Shown one piece after another: positions 9,125 through 17,520 of a DNA stretch of 51,635 bases. The notes beneath the pieces are model-generated. The model made no database searches, had not been told where the DNA came from, and worked only from the letters and a program-made list of their open reading frames with translations. Source of the stretch: Mesonia sp. (GTDB lineage: Bacteria > Bacteroidota > Bacteroidia > Flavobacteriales > Flavobacteriaceae); NCBI GenBank assembly GCA_012964435.1, contig DTTX01000025.1, forward strand, positions 1-51,635. Reading direction: 5' to 3'. Positions within the stretch are counted from its first letter, which is position 1. Every line of letters begins with the position of its first letter. The translations under genes and the position numbers were made by a program.

Positions 9125-10216
9125 ATGACTGTATTTTTAATCATAGTAGTTATAGCGCTCTTAGGGGTAACATTTTGGCAAATGTCAAAAATACTTAAGT
9201 TGTCTAAAACAGGACACGAAGATTCCACCCAAATAGCTAATGATAATGACAATAAAAATCAGGGTTTTTTAATGCTTGGTTTTGTTATTTTCCTTTATAT
9301 TTTTATGATTTACAGCTTCTGGGCTTGGGGAGATTTTTACCTGCCTGAAGCAGCTTCTGCACACGGTGGCGATTACGATACTTTAATGTTCATCTCTATC
9401 GGGATCATTATGTTCGTTCAAGTAATTACTCAGTTCTTAATTTACTTTTTCGCTTACAAGTATAAAGGTGTAAAAGGGCAAAGAGCATTATTTTATGCAG
9501 ATAACGATAAGTTAGAATTCATCTGGACAATTATTCCTGTAATCGTATTAGCAGGTTTAATTATCTACGGATTATTTACTTGGTCTGATATTATGAATAT
9601 TGAAGAAGATGAAGATGCATTAGTTGTCGAGATCTATGCATATCAATTTGGTTGGAAAGCTAGATATTCTGGTGAAGATAATACTTTAGGTAAGGCTAAT
9701 GTACGTTTTATAGAAGGTACTAATATTGTTGGTATCGATAAAAGTGATAGCTATGCTAAAGATGATAAAGTTGCTACAGAATTACACTTGCCGGTAGATC
9801 GACCTGTATTATTTAAATTTAGATCTCAAGATGTATTGCACTCTGCATACTTCCCGTTTTTTAGAGCTCAAATGAACGTTGTTCCGGGTATGATCACTCA
9901 ATTTAGCTTTACACCTACCATTACTTCTGAAGAGATGAGAAATTCAGAATATATGGTTGAAAAAGTGAATGAGCTTAACCAAATTAGAAAAGAGCGTAGT
10001 AAAGAATTAGTAGCTAACGGAGATGTAGCTTTAGATCCTTACGAGTTTGAATATTACCTTTTATGTAATAAGATCTGTGGTGTTTCTCACTTCAATATGC
10101 AAATGAAAATAGTGGTTGAAGAAGAAGAAGATTTTAATTCTTGGATCGCAGAGCAAGAGTCTTTTGGAGAGACTCTTAAGAAAGAGGAAGAACAGAAAGT
10201 ATCAAGCAATAACTAA
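9125..10216 (+). CDS. ctaC: Cytochrome c oxidase subunit II (CuA)
   Basis: Subunit II accepts electrons at its periplasmic CuA centre and passes them to haem a in subunit I. The CuA ligand set is near the C-terminus as CNKICGVSHFNM, with the upstream His in SQDVLHSAYFP. The canonical motif is CxExCGxxHxxM; here Lys replaces the usual Glu, a residue that binds copper through its backbone, so the site should still form. Four hydrophobic helices precede the CuA domain (about residues 3-20, 47-70, 86-112 and 127-150), two more than the classical two-helix form. No haem c site is present, so this is not a caa3-type fusion. Thirty bases after actF, 20 before ctaD. Confidence 0.95.
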   Translation: MTVFLIIVVIALLGVTFWQMSKILKLSKTGHEDSTQIANDNDNKNQGFLMLGFVIFLYIFMIYSFWAWGDFYLPEAASAHGGDYDTLMFISIGIIMFVQVITQFLIYFFAYKYKGVKGQRALFYADNDKLEFIWTIIPVIVLAGLIIYGLFTWSDIMNIEEDEDALVVEIYAYQFGWKARYSGEDNTLGKANVRFIEGTNIVGIDKSDSYAKDDKVATELHLPVDRPVLFKFRSQDVLHSAYFPFFRAQMNVVPGMITQFSFTPTITSEEMRNSEYMVEKVNELNQIRKERSKELVANGDVALDPYEFEYYLLCNKICGVSHFNMQMKIVVEEEEDFNSWIAEQESFGETLKKEEEQKVSSNN

Positions 10217-10236
10217 AAAGCAATATAAAGATAGTT

Positions 10237-12072
10237 ATGTCAGCAACAGCAAATCCAACAGTAGCTCACGATCATCACGGTCACGATGATCATGGACATC
10301 ACCATAAAGAAACTTTTATTACCAAGTACATTTTTAGCCAAGATCATAAAATGATTGGTAAGCAGTTCTTAATTACCGGTTTGGTAATGGGAACAATAGG
10401 TATTTTAATGTCTGTTTTATTTAGAATACAATTAGCTTGGCCAGAAGAGGCTTCTTGGGTTTTCGAATTATTTTTAGGAGATAAATACGCCACCGATGGA
10501 GTAATGAATCCTGATGCTTATTTAGCATTAGTAACTATTCACGGTACGATCATGGTATTCTTTGTACTAACTGCTGGTTTAAGTGGTACATTTAGTAACT
10601 TACTTATTCCGTTGCAAATTGGAGCTAGAGATATGGCTTCAGGTTTTATGAATATGCTTTCATACTGGATCTTCTTTTTATCGAGTGTGATCATGTTAAG
10701 TTCTTTATTTGTTGAATCTGGGCCTGCTTCTGCAGGATGGACTATCTATCCTCCATTAAGTGCATTACCGGAAGCAATTCCTGGCTCTGGTACTGGTATG
10801 ACATTATGGTTAGTGGCAATGGCATTATTTATTGCACAATCATTAATGGGTTCACTTAACTACATTGTTACAGTAATCAACTTAAGAACAGAAGGAATGT
10901 CTATGACTAGACTTCCATTAACAATTTGGGCATTATTTGTTACTGCTATTATTGGTGTGGTATCATTTCCCGTACTTTTATCGGCAGCCTTAATGTTAAT
11001 TATGGATAGAAGTTTCGGTACTTCATTCTTCTTAAGTGATATTTATATTAAAGGTGAAGTTTTAGCACACCAAGGGGGTTCTCCGGTTTTATTTGAACAT
11101 TTATTTTGGTTCTTAGGTCACCCGGAAGTTTACATCGTACTTCTTCCTGCATTAGGGATCACATCAGAAGTTATTGCAACAAATTCTCGTAAACCTATTT
11201 TTGGATATCGTGCGATGATTGCATCTATCTTAGCGATCGCATTCTTATCTACAATCGTTTGGGGTCACCATATGTTCGTGTCGGGAATGAATCCATTCTT
11301 AGGTTCTGTGTTTACGTTTACAACATTATTAATTGCTATTCCTTCAGCAGTAAAAGGATTCAACTATATCACCACATTGTGGAAAGGTAATCTACAAATG
11401 AACCCGGGAATGTTATTCTCGATAGGTTTAGTTTCTACTTTCATTACAGGAGGTTTAACAGGAATTATTTTAGGTGATAGTACGTTAGATATTAATGTTC
11501 ACGATACTTATTTCGTGATTGCTCACTTCCACTTAGTAATGGGTATTTCTGCACTTTACGGTTTATTTGCCGGAGTGTATCATTGGTTCCCTAAAATGTT
11601 CGGAAGAATGATGAATAAAAACTTAGGTTATGTTCACTTCTGGGTAACAGCAGTGGGTGCTTATGGAGTTTTCTTCCCAATGCACTTTATTGGTATGGCT
11701 GGTTTACCAAGACGTTATTATACTAACACGAACTTCCCATATTTTGATGATTTGGCAGATGTGAATGTGATCATTACTATTTTTGCGATCATTACAGCAT
11801 TAGTACAGTTAGTATTTATCTATAACTTTATTCACTCTATTTTCTTCGGAAAGAGAGCAACTCAAAACCCTTGGAATGCAACTACATTAGAGTGGACAAC
11901 ACCGGTAGAGCATATTCACGGAAACTGGCCTGGTAAAATACCTTCAGTTTACCGTTGGTCTTACGATTACAGTAAGTTGAATAAAGACGAAACAGATTAT
12001 GTGATTGCGGGACAAGATTTCGTACCGCAAAATGTACCTCTTCAAAAGAATGAAGAAGAGATGAATCATTAA
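10237..12072 (+). CDS. ctaD: Cytochrome c oxidase subunit I (A-type haem-copper oxidase)
   Basis: The catalytic subunit: it reduces O2 to water at the haem a3-CuB site and pumps protons. Twelve helices and the hallmark motifs are present: GHPEVYIVLLP (CuB His, the Glu of the D-pathway and the cross-linked Tyr), WGHHMF (CuB His pair), IAIPSAVKGFN (K-pathway Lys), DTYFVIAHFHLVMG (haem ligands) and the D-pathway entry Asp in IGARDMA. The Glu in the GHPEVY motif makes it an A1-type enzyme. The first ~25 residues are His-rich (AHDHHGHDDHGHHHKE), which is not part of the core fold. The 611-residue length is slightly above average. Last gene of the operon; a strong terminator follows within 25 bases. 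Confidence 0.97.
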   Translation: MSATANPTVAHDHHGHDDHGHHHKETFITKYIFSQDHKMIGKQFLITGLVMGTIGILMSVLFRIQLAWPEEASWVFELFLGDKYATDGVMNPDAYLALVTIHGTIMVFFVLTAGLSGTFSNLLIPLQIGARDMASGFMNMLSYWIFFLSSVIMLSSLFVESGPASAGWTIYPPLSALPEAIPGSGTGMTLWLVAMALFIAQSLMGSLNYIVTVINLRTEGMSMTRLPLTIWALFVTAIIGVVSFPVLLSAALMLIMDRSFGTSFFLSDIYIKGEVLAHQGGSPVLFEHLFWFLGHPEVYIVLLPALGITSEVIATNSRKPIFGYRAMIASILAIAFLSTIVWGHHMFVSGMNPFLGSVFTFTTLLIAIPSAVKGFNYITTLWKGNLQMNPGMLFSIGLVSTFITGGLTGIILGDSTLDINVHDTYFVIAHFHLVMGISALYGLFAGVYHWFPKMFGRMMNKNLGYVHFWVTAVGAYGVFFPMHFIGMAGLPRRYYTNTNFPYFDDLADVNVIITIFAIITALVQLVFIYNFIHSIFFGKRATQNPWNATTLEWTTPVEHIHGNWPGKIPSVYRWSYDYSKLNKDETDYVIAGQDFVPQNVPLQKNEEEMNH

Positions 12073-12095
12073 ACTTTTAAGTTTCTATATAATAC

Positions 12096-12123
12096 AAACC
12101 CATCTTCATAAGATGGGTTTTTT
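12096..12123 (+). terminator. Intrinsic terminator of the ACIII-oxidase operon
   Basis: A perfect 11-base-pair stem (12096-12106 with 12110-12120) around a 3-base CAT loop, continuing into a run of six T. It lies 24 bases after the ctaD stop. Confidence 0.93.
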
Positions 12124-12134
12124 ATTTCCAAAAG

Positions 12135-12190
12135 GGTCAACTCAATTAGCAAATAGGTCAACTAATCAATACTAGTGATCACTAATTTTG
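12135..12190 (+). promoter_or_regulatory. Control region of the MFS/AraC pair: direct repeat, palindrome and -7 box
   Basis: GGTCAACT occurs at 12135-12142 and again at 12156-12163, 21 bases apart, i.e. on the same face of the helix, as is usual for AraC-family operators. TAGTGATCACTA at 12173-12184 is a perfect palindrome. Its last TA begins TAATTTTG (12183-12190), a match to the -7 box. No -33 TTG is seen, consistent with an activator-dependent promoter. Confidence 0.5.
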
Positions 12191-12195
12191 CTTCG

Positions 12196-13335
12196 ATGAA
12201 AAAGATTTCAAAAATTTCGATAGCTACTATTTTATTGGTAAGTAGTTTAACTATTATGGTAGGGTCTGTAATTGCACCTGCATTACCTGCAATTTCAAAA
12301 AGTCTAAACTTTAATTTTAATCCGGGTTTACTGGTTACACTACCCTCCTTAGGGGTTGTTTTATTCTCTCCATTTGTAGGTAAATTAATTAATAAACTAG
12401 GGCCTTTTAAACTTATTTGTTTGGGATTATTGCCTTACGCAATTTTTGGTTTTATAGGCTATTTAATTTCAAACACCTACCTGCTAGTTCTAGATAGACT
12501 TTTGTTAGGGGCAGCTTGTGTTGCTATACAGGTTTCGGTAACTACATATATTGCTGAACTTTTTGAAGGTGAACAGCGACTAAAAATGATTGCTTGGCAG
12601 GGAATGGCTATTGAGTTGGGCGGAGTTGTATTTTTGTCTCTCGGAGGATATTTAGGTGAATTAAGTTGGTATTTTCCTTTTTATATCTACCTATTGGCAA
12701 TACCTTATTTACTGTTGGTTTATAAGTTTTTACCTCATAGTACTTCCTCTGCTAAATATTTACAAACAGATAACGAAGACAAAACCTCTCATAAAAATCC
12801 GATATTTAAGCCTATTTTTTTAGGTTCTTTCTTCTCTATGGCTATCTTCTTTGTAGCTTATGTAAGCTTACCTCAATACTTACCGGAGAAATTTAATTTT
12901 ACAGAATCTGAAACCGGATATTTCATGTCGGCTATTTCTTTAATAGCGGTTATAATAGCGGGCATAATGCCTAAAATAGCTAAAAAAATTACTCCGAACT
13001 TAACAGTATGTCTGGGTTTTATATTTTTCGCAGTAGGCTACATTTTATTCGCTGCTACTTCAGAATTAATAGTAATGTACTTAGGTATATTTTTTACGGG
13101 TCTTGGTTTCGGGTTAACGGTTCCTTTGCTAAACCATATGGTAGTTGAAAACAGTACCAAACAAAACCGAGGTAAGAACTTAGGGTTCTATTCTATGATG
13201 GTTTTTGCAGGTCAATTTTTTTCCAGTTTTGTAGAATTTCTTCCTATTAAAATATCCTTCAACTTTTATTATACCGCAATTATTAGTTTAATTGTATCGA
13301 TTTGCCTTTTCATCCTTTTTAGAAAAACTAAATAA
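12196..13335 (+). CDS. MFS transporter, probable drug/metabolite efflux
   Basis: A 379-residue major facilitator superfamily protein with about twelve hydrophobic helices. The loop after helix 2 reads GKLINKLGPFKL, the family's motif A region, and helix 4 carries LDRLLLGAACVAIQ, as in the drug:H+ antiporter branch. The substrate cannot be read from sequence. I chose the ATG at 12196 (MKKISKIS). The longer in-frame GTG at 12175 lies inside the palindrome and ahead of the -7 box. With this promoter the leader would be almost absent. The downstream AraC-type gene begins 31 bases after the stop and probably controls this gene. The pair looks like an accessory unit dropped between the respiratory operon and ruvB. 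Confidence 0.85.
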   Translation: MKKISKISIATILLVSSLTIMVGSVIAPALPAISKSLNFNFNPGLLVTLPSLGVVLFSPFVGKLINKLGPFKLICLGLLPYAIFGFIGYLISNTYLLVLDRLLLGAACVAIQVSVTTYIAELFEGEQRLKMIAWQGMAIELGGVVFLSLGGYLGELSWYFPFYIYLLAIPYLLLVYKFLPHSTSSAKYLQTDNEDKTSHKNPIFKPIFLGSFFSMAIFFVAYVSLPQYLPEKFNFTESETGYFMSAISLIAVIIAGIMPKIAKKITPNLTVCLGFIFFAVGYILFAATSELIVMYLGIFFTGLGFGLTVPLLNHMVVENSTKQNRGKNLGFYSMMVFAGQFFSSFVEFLPIKISFNFYYTAIISLIVSICLFILFRKTK

Positions 13336-13366
13336 TTGTAACTTGTTTTTTCAATAAACAAACCTA

Positions 13367-14122
13367 TTGGAAGACTGGACTACCAAAATTACACTTGAAA
13401 TTTCGAAGTATTTAGAAAACTTTCAACTAAAGAATAATTCTTTTGGGTTGTTATTTCTGTTGGAAGTACCACATCCCGAGGTTATTTTAATGCCTTTAAA
13501 TGAAAAACCTAATTTTTCTGTTGAAGAGATTAATTATACGTACAGTCTTCAGTTTCAAAGAGAATTTATTGAAGAAGACGATGTCGAGTATGCATTAGAT
13601 GTATTGAACTTATTTAAGCTTAGCGAGAAACAACGATTAAACTTAGATGAAAAAACAAGTAATAATTTAACCGAAATAATCAATTTTCTCAGGAACGAAC
13701 TTCAATCGAGCAATGCAAACTATCAAATAATCAAATCCTTGTTGAAGGTTTTATTACTTCATCTTATCCGGTTTCAAAAAGCAAGTTTACTTCCGCAAGA
13801 TCATCTGCAAAATAAAATTTATCAATTTTTACAATTATTGGAGTTGAATTTTAAAACTGAGATTTCAGCTAAATTTTATGCTCAAAAATTAGATCTTAGT
13901 TCAAAAAGACTCAATCAAATTTTAAAAGAAAAGCTCGGTCAAACCGCGACGCAATTAGTTAGACAGCGACAAATCACAGAAATTAAAAGAGAGCTTCAAA
14001 AGAAAAATAAAAGCATTAAAGAGTTGGCTTTCGACTATCAATTTAATTCAGTGAGTGCGTTTTCTAGATTCTTTAAACGACATACAAAGTTTAGTCCTAA
14101 ACAGTTTAAAATGTGGCAATAA
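13367..14122 (+). CDS. AraC-family transcriptional regulator
   Basis: A 251-residue regulator. The C-terminal ~100 residues are a typical AraC double helix-turn-helix domain: first helix pair in FYAQKLDLSSKRLNQILKE, second in IKELAFDYQFNSVSAFSRFF, closing with KRHTKFSPKQFK. The N-terminal ~140 residues are a sensor of cupin-like length, with no metal or sugar site that I can name. Translation most likely starts at TTG 13367 (MEDWTTKI); the first in-frame ATG, near 13490, would remove part of the sensor. It sits 31 bases behind the MFS gene on the same strand and plausibly binds the paired repeats in front of that gene. The inducer is unknown. Confidence 0.85.
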   Translation: MEDWTTKITLEISKYLENFQLKNNSFGLLFLLEVPHPEVILMPLNEKPNFSVEEINYTYSLQFQREFIEEDDVEYALDVLNLFKLSEKQRLNLDEKTSNNLTEIINFLRNELQSSNANYQIIKSLLKVLLLHLIRFQKASLLPQDHLQNKIYQFLQLLELNFKTEISAKFYAQKLDLSSKRLNQILKEKLGQTATQLVRQRQITEIKRELQKKNKSIKELAFDYQFNSVSAFSRFFKRHTKFSPKQFKMWQ

Positions 14123-14176
14123 ATTTATTTTACTACGAAAAGTTTTTATCTCACCTACTTTTAGGAGATTGGTTTT

Positions 14177-14184
14177 TATATTTG
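14177..14184 (+). promoter_or_regulatory. -7 promoter box of ruvB
   Basis: TATATTTG matches TAnnTTTG and ends only 4 bases before the ruvB ATG (14189), implying a nearly leaderless mRNA. No clear -33 TTG. Confidence 0.4.
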
Positions 14185-14188
14185 TAAT

Positions 14189-15211
14189 ATGAATGAAAAT
14201 CTAGATGCCAGTGGAGAAAATTTTTCTCCCGAAGAATTTGATATAGAAAGAGCTTTACGGCCTTTAAGTTTCGACGATTTTGCAGGTCAAGATCAAGTTT
14301 TAGAAAACTTACAGGTCTTTGTGAAAGCTGCAAATCTTCGGAATGAGGCACTAGATCATACCTTGTTTCACGGTCCTCCGGGATTAGGTAAAACCACTTT
14401 GGCCCATATTCTAGCGAATGAATTAAATGCAGGGATCAAAGTTACCTCCGGTCCGGTACTCGATAAACCTGGAGATTTAGCAGGATTGCTTACCAATTTA
14501 GATGAAAGAGATGTACTTTTTATAGATGAAATTCATCGGTTAAGTCCGGTGATCGAAGAGTATCTCTATTCTGCAATGGAAGACTTTAAGATCGATATCA
14601 TGATCGAGTCGGGTCCAAATGCACGTTCGGTACAAATAAATTTAAATCCGTTTACTTTAGTTGGTGCAACGACACGTTCAGGTTTATTAACAGCGCCAAT
14701 GCGAGCTCGTTTTGGTATTTCTAGCCGATTGCAATATTATACCACAGAATTACTTTCAGATATCATTCAACGAAGTGCTCATATTTTAAATGTTCCCATC
14801 ACGATGGAAGCTGCTATCGAAATTGCAGGAAGAAGCCGTGGTACGCCGCGTATCGCTAATGCTTTATTACGTCGAGTTCGCGATTTTGCACAAATTAAAG
14901 GGAACGGAAAGATCGATATCGAGATTTCTAAATATGGTCTCAAAGCTTTAAATGTAGATGCGCACGGTTTAGATGAAATGGATAATAAGATCTTAACCAC
15001 CATCATCGAAAAGTTTAAAGGCGGTCCCGTTGGCATCACCACGCTTTCTACAGCCGTAAGTGAAAGCGCAGAAACGATTGAAGAAGTTTACGAGCCTTTT
15101 CTTATTCAGCAAGGATTTATTGTGCGTACGCCAAGAGGTCGCGAGGTTACCGAAGCTGCTTACCGACATTTAGGGAAAACACGACATAATCCGCAAGGAG
15201 GTTTGTTTTGA
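14189..15211 (+). CDS. ruvB: Holliday junction branch-migration ATPase RuvB
   Basis: RuvB is the hexameric AAA+ motor that, with RuvA, drives branch migration of Holliday junctions in recombination repair. Visible motifs are Walker [10 protein letters not shown] (residues 62-70), Walker [10 protein letters not shown], the sensor region [13 protein letters not shown], and a C-terminal winged helix with [17 protein letters not shown]. Its 340-residue length is standard. The partner ruvA lies about 5 kb downstream in another transcription unit, as is common in this phylum. The last bases overlap the P450 start by 4 (TTGA), which indicates translational coupling. Confidence 0.97.
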   Translation: MNENLDASGENFSPEEFDIERALRPLSFDDFAGQDQVLENLQVFVKAANLRNEALDHTLFHGPPGLGKTTLAHILANELNAGIKVTSGPVLDKPGDLAGLLTNLDERDVLFIDEIHRLSPVIEEYLYSAMEDFKIDIMIESGPNARSVQINLNPFTLVGATTRSGLLTAPMRARFGISSRLQYYTTELLSDIIQRSAHILNVPITMEAAIEIAGRSRGTPRIANALLRRVRDFAQIKGNGKIDIEISKYGLKALNVDAHGLDEMDNKILTTIIEKFKGGPVGITTLSTAVSESAETIEEVYEPFLIQQGFIVRTPRGREVTEAAYRHLGKTRHNPQGGLF

Positions 15212-16539
15212 AAAAGCCTGATCACATACCCGAAGTTTCTGTCTTGCGATTTTTAAAACATGCCTCGAACATTATTGAAAATCCGCTTCCTTTTCATCTA
15301 AAAAACTTTAATCGTTTAGGTGACATTTTCAGACTGAAATTAGGTTTGGGGAATTCCGTAATTTTTTCTCGTAATCCAAAAATAGCGCAACATCTTCTTC
15401 AGAAGAACCAAAAAAACTATCATAAATCACCGATCCAAACTAAAGATGTGGCTAAATATGTTGGTCACGGTTTATTAACGACTAATGGTGAACATTGGCA
15501 GAAACAACGCAAGCTTATCCAGCCGGCTTTTCATAAAAAGCAACTAGAGAAGTTAATCTATAGCATTAATGCCGCAATTCAAACTGAAATAAAGCGTATC
15601 GAAACCGATCAAGATTTTGATATTTTTCCGGTGTTTAATGACTTGGCTTTTCAAACCGTAGTCAAATCTTTGTTTAGTAGTGCGGTGGGCGAAAAAGAAA
15701 TTAACCGACTACAATTTATTACTGAAGCCGCACAAAAAATGTTGGTGAGCGAGTTGCGACAACCATTTAAAAATTGGTGGTTCAGGCTGAGTGGTAAAAT
15801 TCAAAAACATCTTGATCTTACTCAAGAAGCTCGACAAATCCTGAAAAAAATTGTCGAAGAGCGCAAAAGATCTTCCGTTCGAGAAGACGATTTACTCGAT
15901 ATGTTGCTCGATGCGCGTTACGAAGATGGTTCTGCGATGAGCGAAGACCAACTTTTAGATGAAATTCTTATTCTCTTTACCGCTGGTCACGAAACTACTT
16001 CAAATGCGTTAACGTTTACCTGTGAGTTGTTAGCGAGACATCCAGAAATTCAGCAGAAATTATATGAAGATATTCTTCAGGCGAAGGCGAATTCTGAAAA
16101 TCTAATGGAATTTCTTCAGCAATCAACCTACGCGAATTTGGCGTTAAATGAGTCGATGCGCTTATATCCGCCGGCATATTTTATCGATCGGATTAGTTTA
16201 GCTGAAGATGAAGTGGAAGGAATTAAAATTGAACCCAACGAAAGTCTGTTACTTTCAATTTACGAAATTCATCGTCACAAAGACCATTGGCAACAGCCGG
16301 AAGCCTTCATTCCAGAACGTTTTGAAGATGGAAAACAAAGAAAAAATATTGCCTACTATCCGTTTGGTGCCGGACCAAGAAAATGCATCGGGAATAATTT
16401 TGCGATGTATGAAATGATTTTGGCAATTTCAGAAGTAATGCTTAAGTTCAAAATCGAAGAGAAGTCAACACCCATAGAAATTACTCCGCTAATTACACTC
16501 AAACCTAAAAACGCTTTTTTAAGGTTTACCCGACGTTAA
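15208..16539 (+). CDS. Cytochrome P450
   Basis: A 443-residue soluble bacterial P450 mono-oxygenase. The haem-thiolate motif [10 protein letters not shown] has its ligand at Cys393, the oxygen-activating I-helix motif is AGHETT (about residues 259-264), and the K-helix ExxR is ESMR. There is no signal peptide or membrane anchor. The start is TTG 15208, overlapping the ruvB stop as TTGA. No ferredoxin or ferredoxin reductase gene is nearby, so its redox partner is elsewhere. The queG start follows its stop after a single base. The substrate is unknown; related flavobacterial enzymes are usually annotated only as P450. The tight packing with housekeeping genes suggests a stable rather than recently gained gene. 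Confidence 0.93.
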   Translation: MKKPDHIPEVSVLRFLKHASNIIENPLPFHLKNFNRLGDIFRLKLGLGNSVIFSRNPKIAQHLLQKNQKNYHKSPIQTKDVAKYVGHGLLTTNGEHWQKQRKLIQPAFHKKQLEKLIYSINAAIQTEIKRIETDQDFDIFPVFNDLAFQTVVKSLFSSAVGEKEINRLQFITEAAQKMLVSELRQPFKNWWFRLSGKIQKHLDLTQEARQILKKIVEERKRSSVREDDLLDMLLDARYEDGSAMSEDQLLDEILILFTAGHETTSNALTFTCELLARHPEIQQKLYEDILQAKANSENLMEFLQQSTYANLALNESMRLYPPAYFIDRISLAEDEVEGIKIEPNESLLLSIYEIHRHKDHWQQPEAFIPERFEDGKQRKNIAYYPFGAGPRKCIGNNFAMYEMILAISEVMLKFKIEEKSTPIEITPLITLKPKNAFLRFTRR

Positions 16540-16540
16540 G

Positions 16541-17464
16541 ATGTTCAATAACTGCGAAAAATATACGAAGCTTATCAAAACCGAAGCTACGCGCTTGGGC
16601 TTTATGTCTTGCGGAATAAGTAAAGCAGAATTTCTCGAAGAAGAAGCGCCGCGATTAGAGCAATGGCTCAACGAAAATCGTAATGGAGAAATGGGTTATA
16701 TGGAAAATCATTTCGATAAGCGATTAGATCCAACTTTACTCGTTCCGGGAGCCAAAAGTGTGGTTTCTTTGTTACTGAATTACTTTCCGCAAGAAACCCA
16801 ACGAGAAGATTCTTATAAGCTTAGCAAATATGCGTATGGTCGAGATTATCATTTTGTAATTAAAGATAAACTCAAGCAATTGCTCCATTTTATCAATGAA
16901 GAAATAGGAGAAGTTGGCGGACGTGCTTTTGTCGATTCTGCACCGGTTTTAGATAAAGCTTGGGCGGCAAAAAGTGGTTTAGGGTGGATTGGTAAAAACT
17001 CCAATTTACTTTCAAAAAAAACAGGCTCTTTCTTCTTTATTGCTGAATTAATTATCGATTTAGACCTAGAATACGACACGCCGGTTACCGATCACTGCGG
17101 AAGTTGCACCGCTTGTATCGATGCTTGCCCAACCGATGCGATTTACGAACCCTACAAAGTAGATGGTAGCAAATGTATCTCCTACTACACCATCGAGTTA
17201 AAAGACAGTATTCCTGAGTCTGAAAAAAGAAAATTCGAAGACTGGATGTTTGGTTGCGATATTTGCCAAGATGTTTGCCCGTGGAATCGTTTTTCGAAAC
17301 CTCACAATGAGCCACTTTTTAATCCGCATCCCGATTTACTGCAAATGACTAAGCATGACTGGGAAGAAATTACCCGAGAAACCTTCAACGAAATCTTCAG
17401 AAAATCTGCTGTCAAGAGAACAAAATACGATGGCTTAAAAAGAAATATCAACTTTTTAGATTAG
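16541..17464 (+). CDS. queG: Epoxyqueuosine reductase QueG
   Basis: QueG performs the last step of queuosine synthesis in tRNA, reducing epoxyqueuosine to queuosine with cobalamin and two 4Fe-4S clusters. The cluster motifs are [12 protein letters not shown] (from Cys186) and CDICQDVCP (from Cys239). The N-terminal ~170 residues are the cobalamin-binding domain, with the family-typical region [13 protein letters not shown]. The 307-residue length is usual for Bacteroidota; the HEAT-like extension of longer homologues is absent. The enzyme is cytoplasmic. It starts one base after the P450 stop and ends at TTAGATTAG, followed by the maeB promoter. Confidence 0.95.
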   Translation: MFNNCEKYTKLIKTEATRLGFMSCGISKAEFLEEEAPRLEQWLNENRNGEMGYMENHFDKRLDPTLLVPGAKSVVSLLLNYFPQETQREDSYKLSKYAYGRDYHFVIKDKLKQLLHFINEEIGEVGGRAFVDSAPVLDKAWAAKSGLGWIGKNSNLLSKKTGSFFFIAELIIDLDLEYDTPVTDHCGSCTACIDACPTDAIYEPYKVDGSKCISYYTIELKDSIPESEKRKFEDWMFGCDICQDVCPWNRFSKPHNEPLFNPHPDLLQMTKHDWEEITRETFNEIFRKSAVKRTKYDGLKRNINFLD

Positions 17465-17490
17465 TTATTTCTCTATTTTAAATGGTTAAC

Positions 17491-17498
17491 TACCTTTG
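17491..17498 (+). promoter_or_regulatory. -7 promoter box of maeB
   Basis: TACCTTTG matches TAnnTTTG. It places transcription start near 17503, downstream of the longest possible start codon (17482), so translation must begin at ATG 17521. Confidence 0.5.
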
Positions 17499-17520
17499 CT
17501 ATTCGTCTAAATATTCAAAG

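Noticed and set aside
12175-12195. GTG at 12175 as the start of the MFS transporter
   Set aside because: It lies inside the palindrome and upstream of the -7 box; ATG 12196 gives a normal hydrophobic N-terminus.
13336-13366. Separate promoter between the MFS and AraC genes
   Set aside because: No TAnnTTTG box is present in the 31-base gap; co-transcription is simpler.
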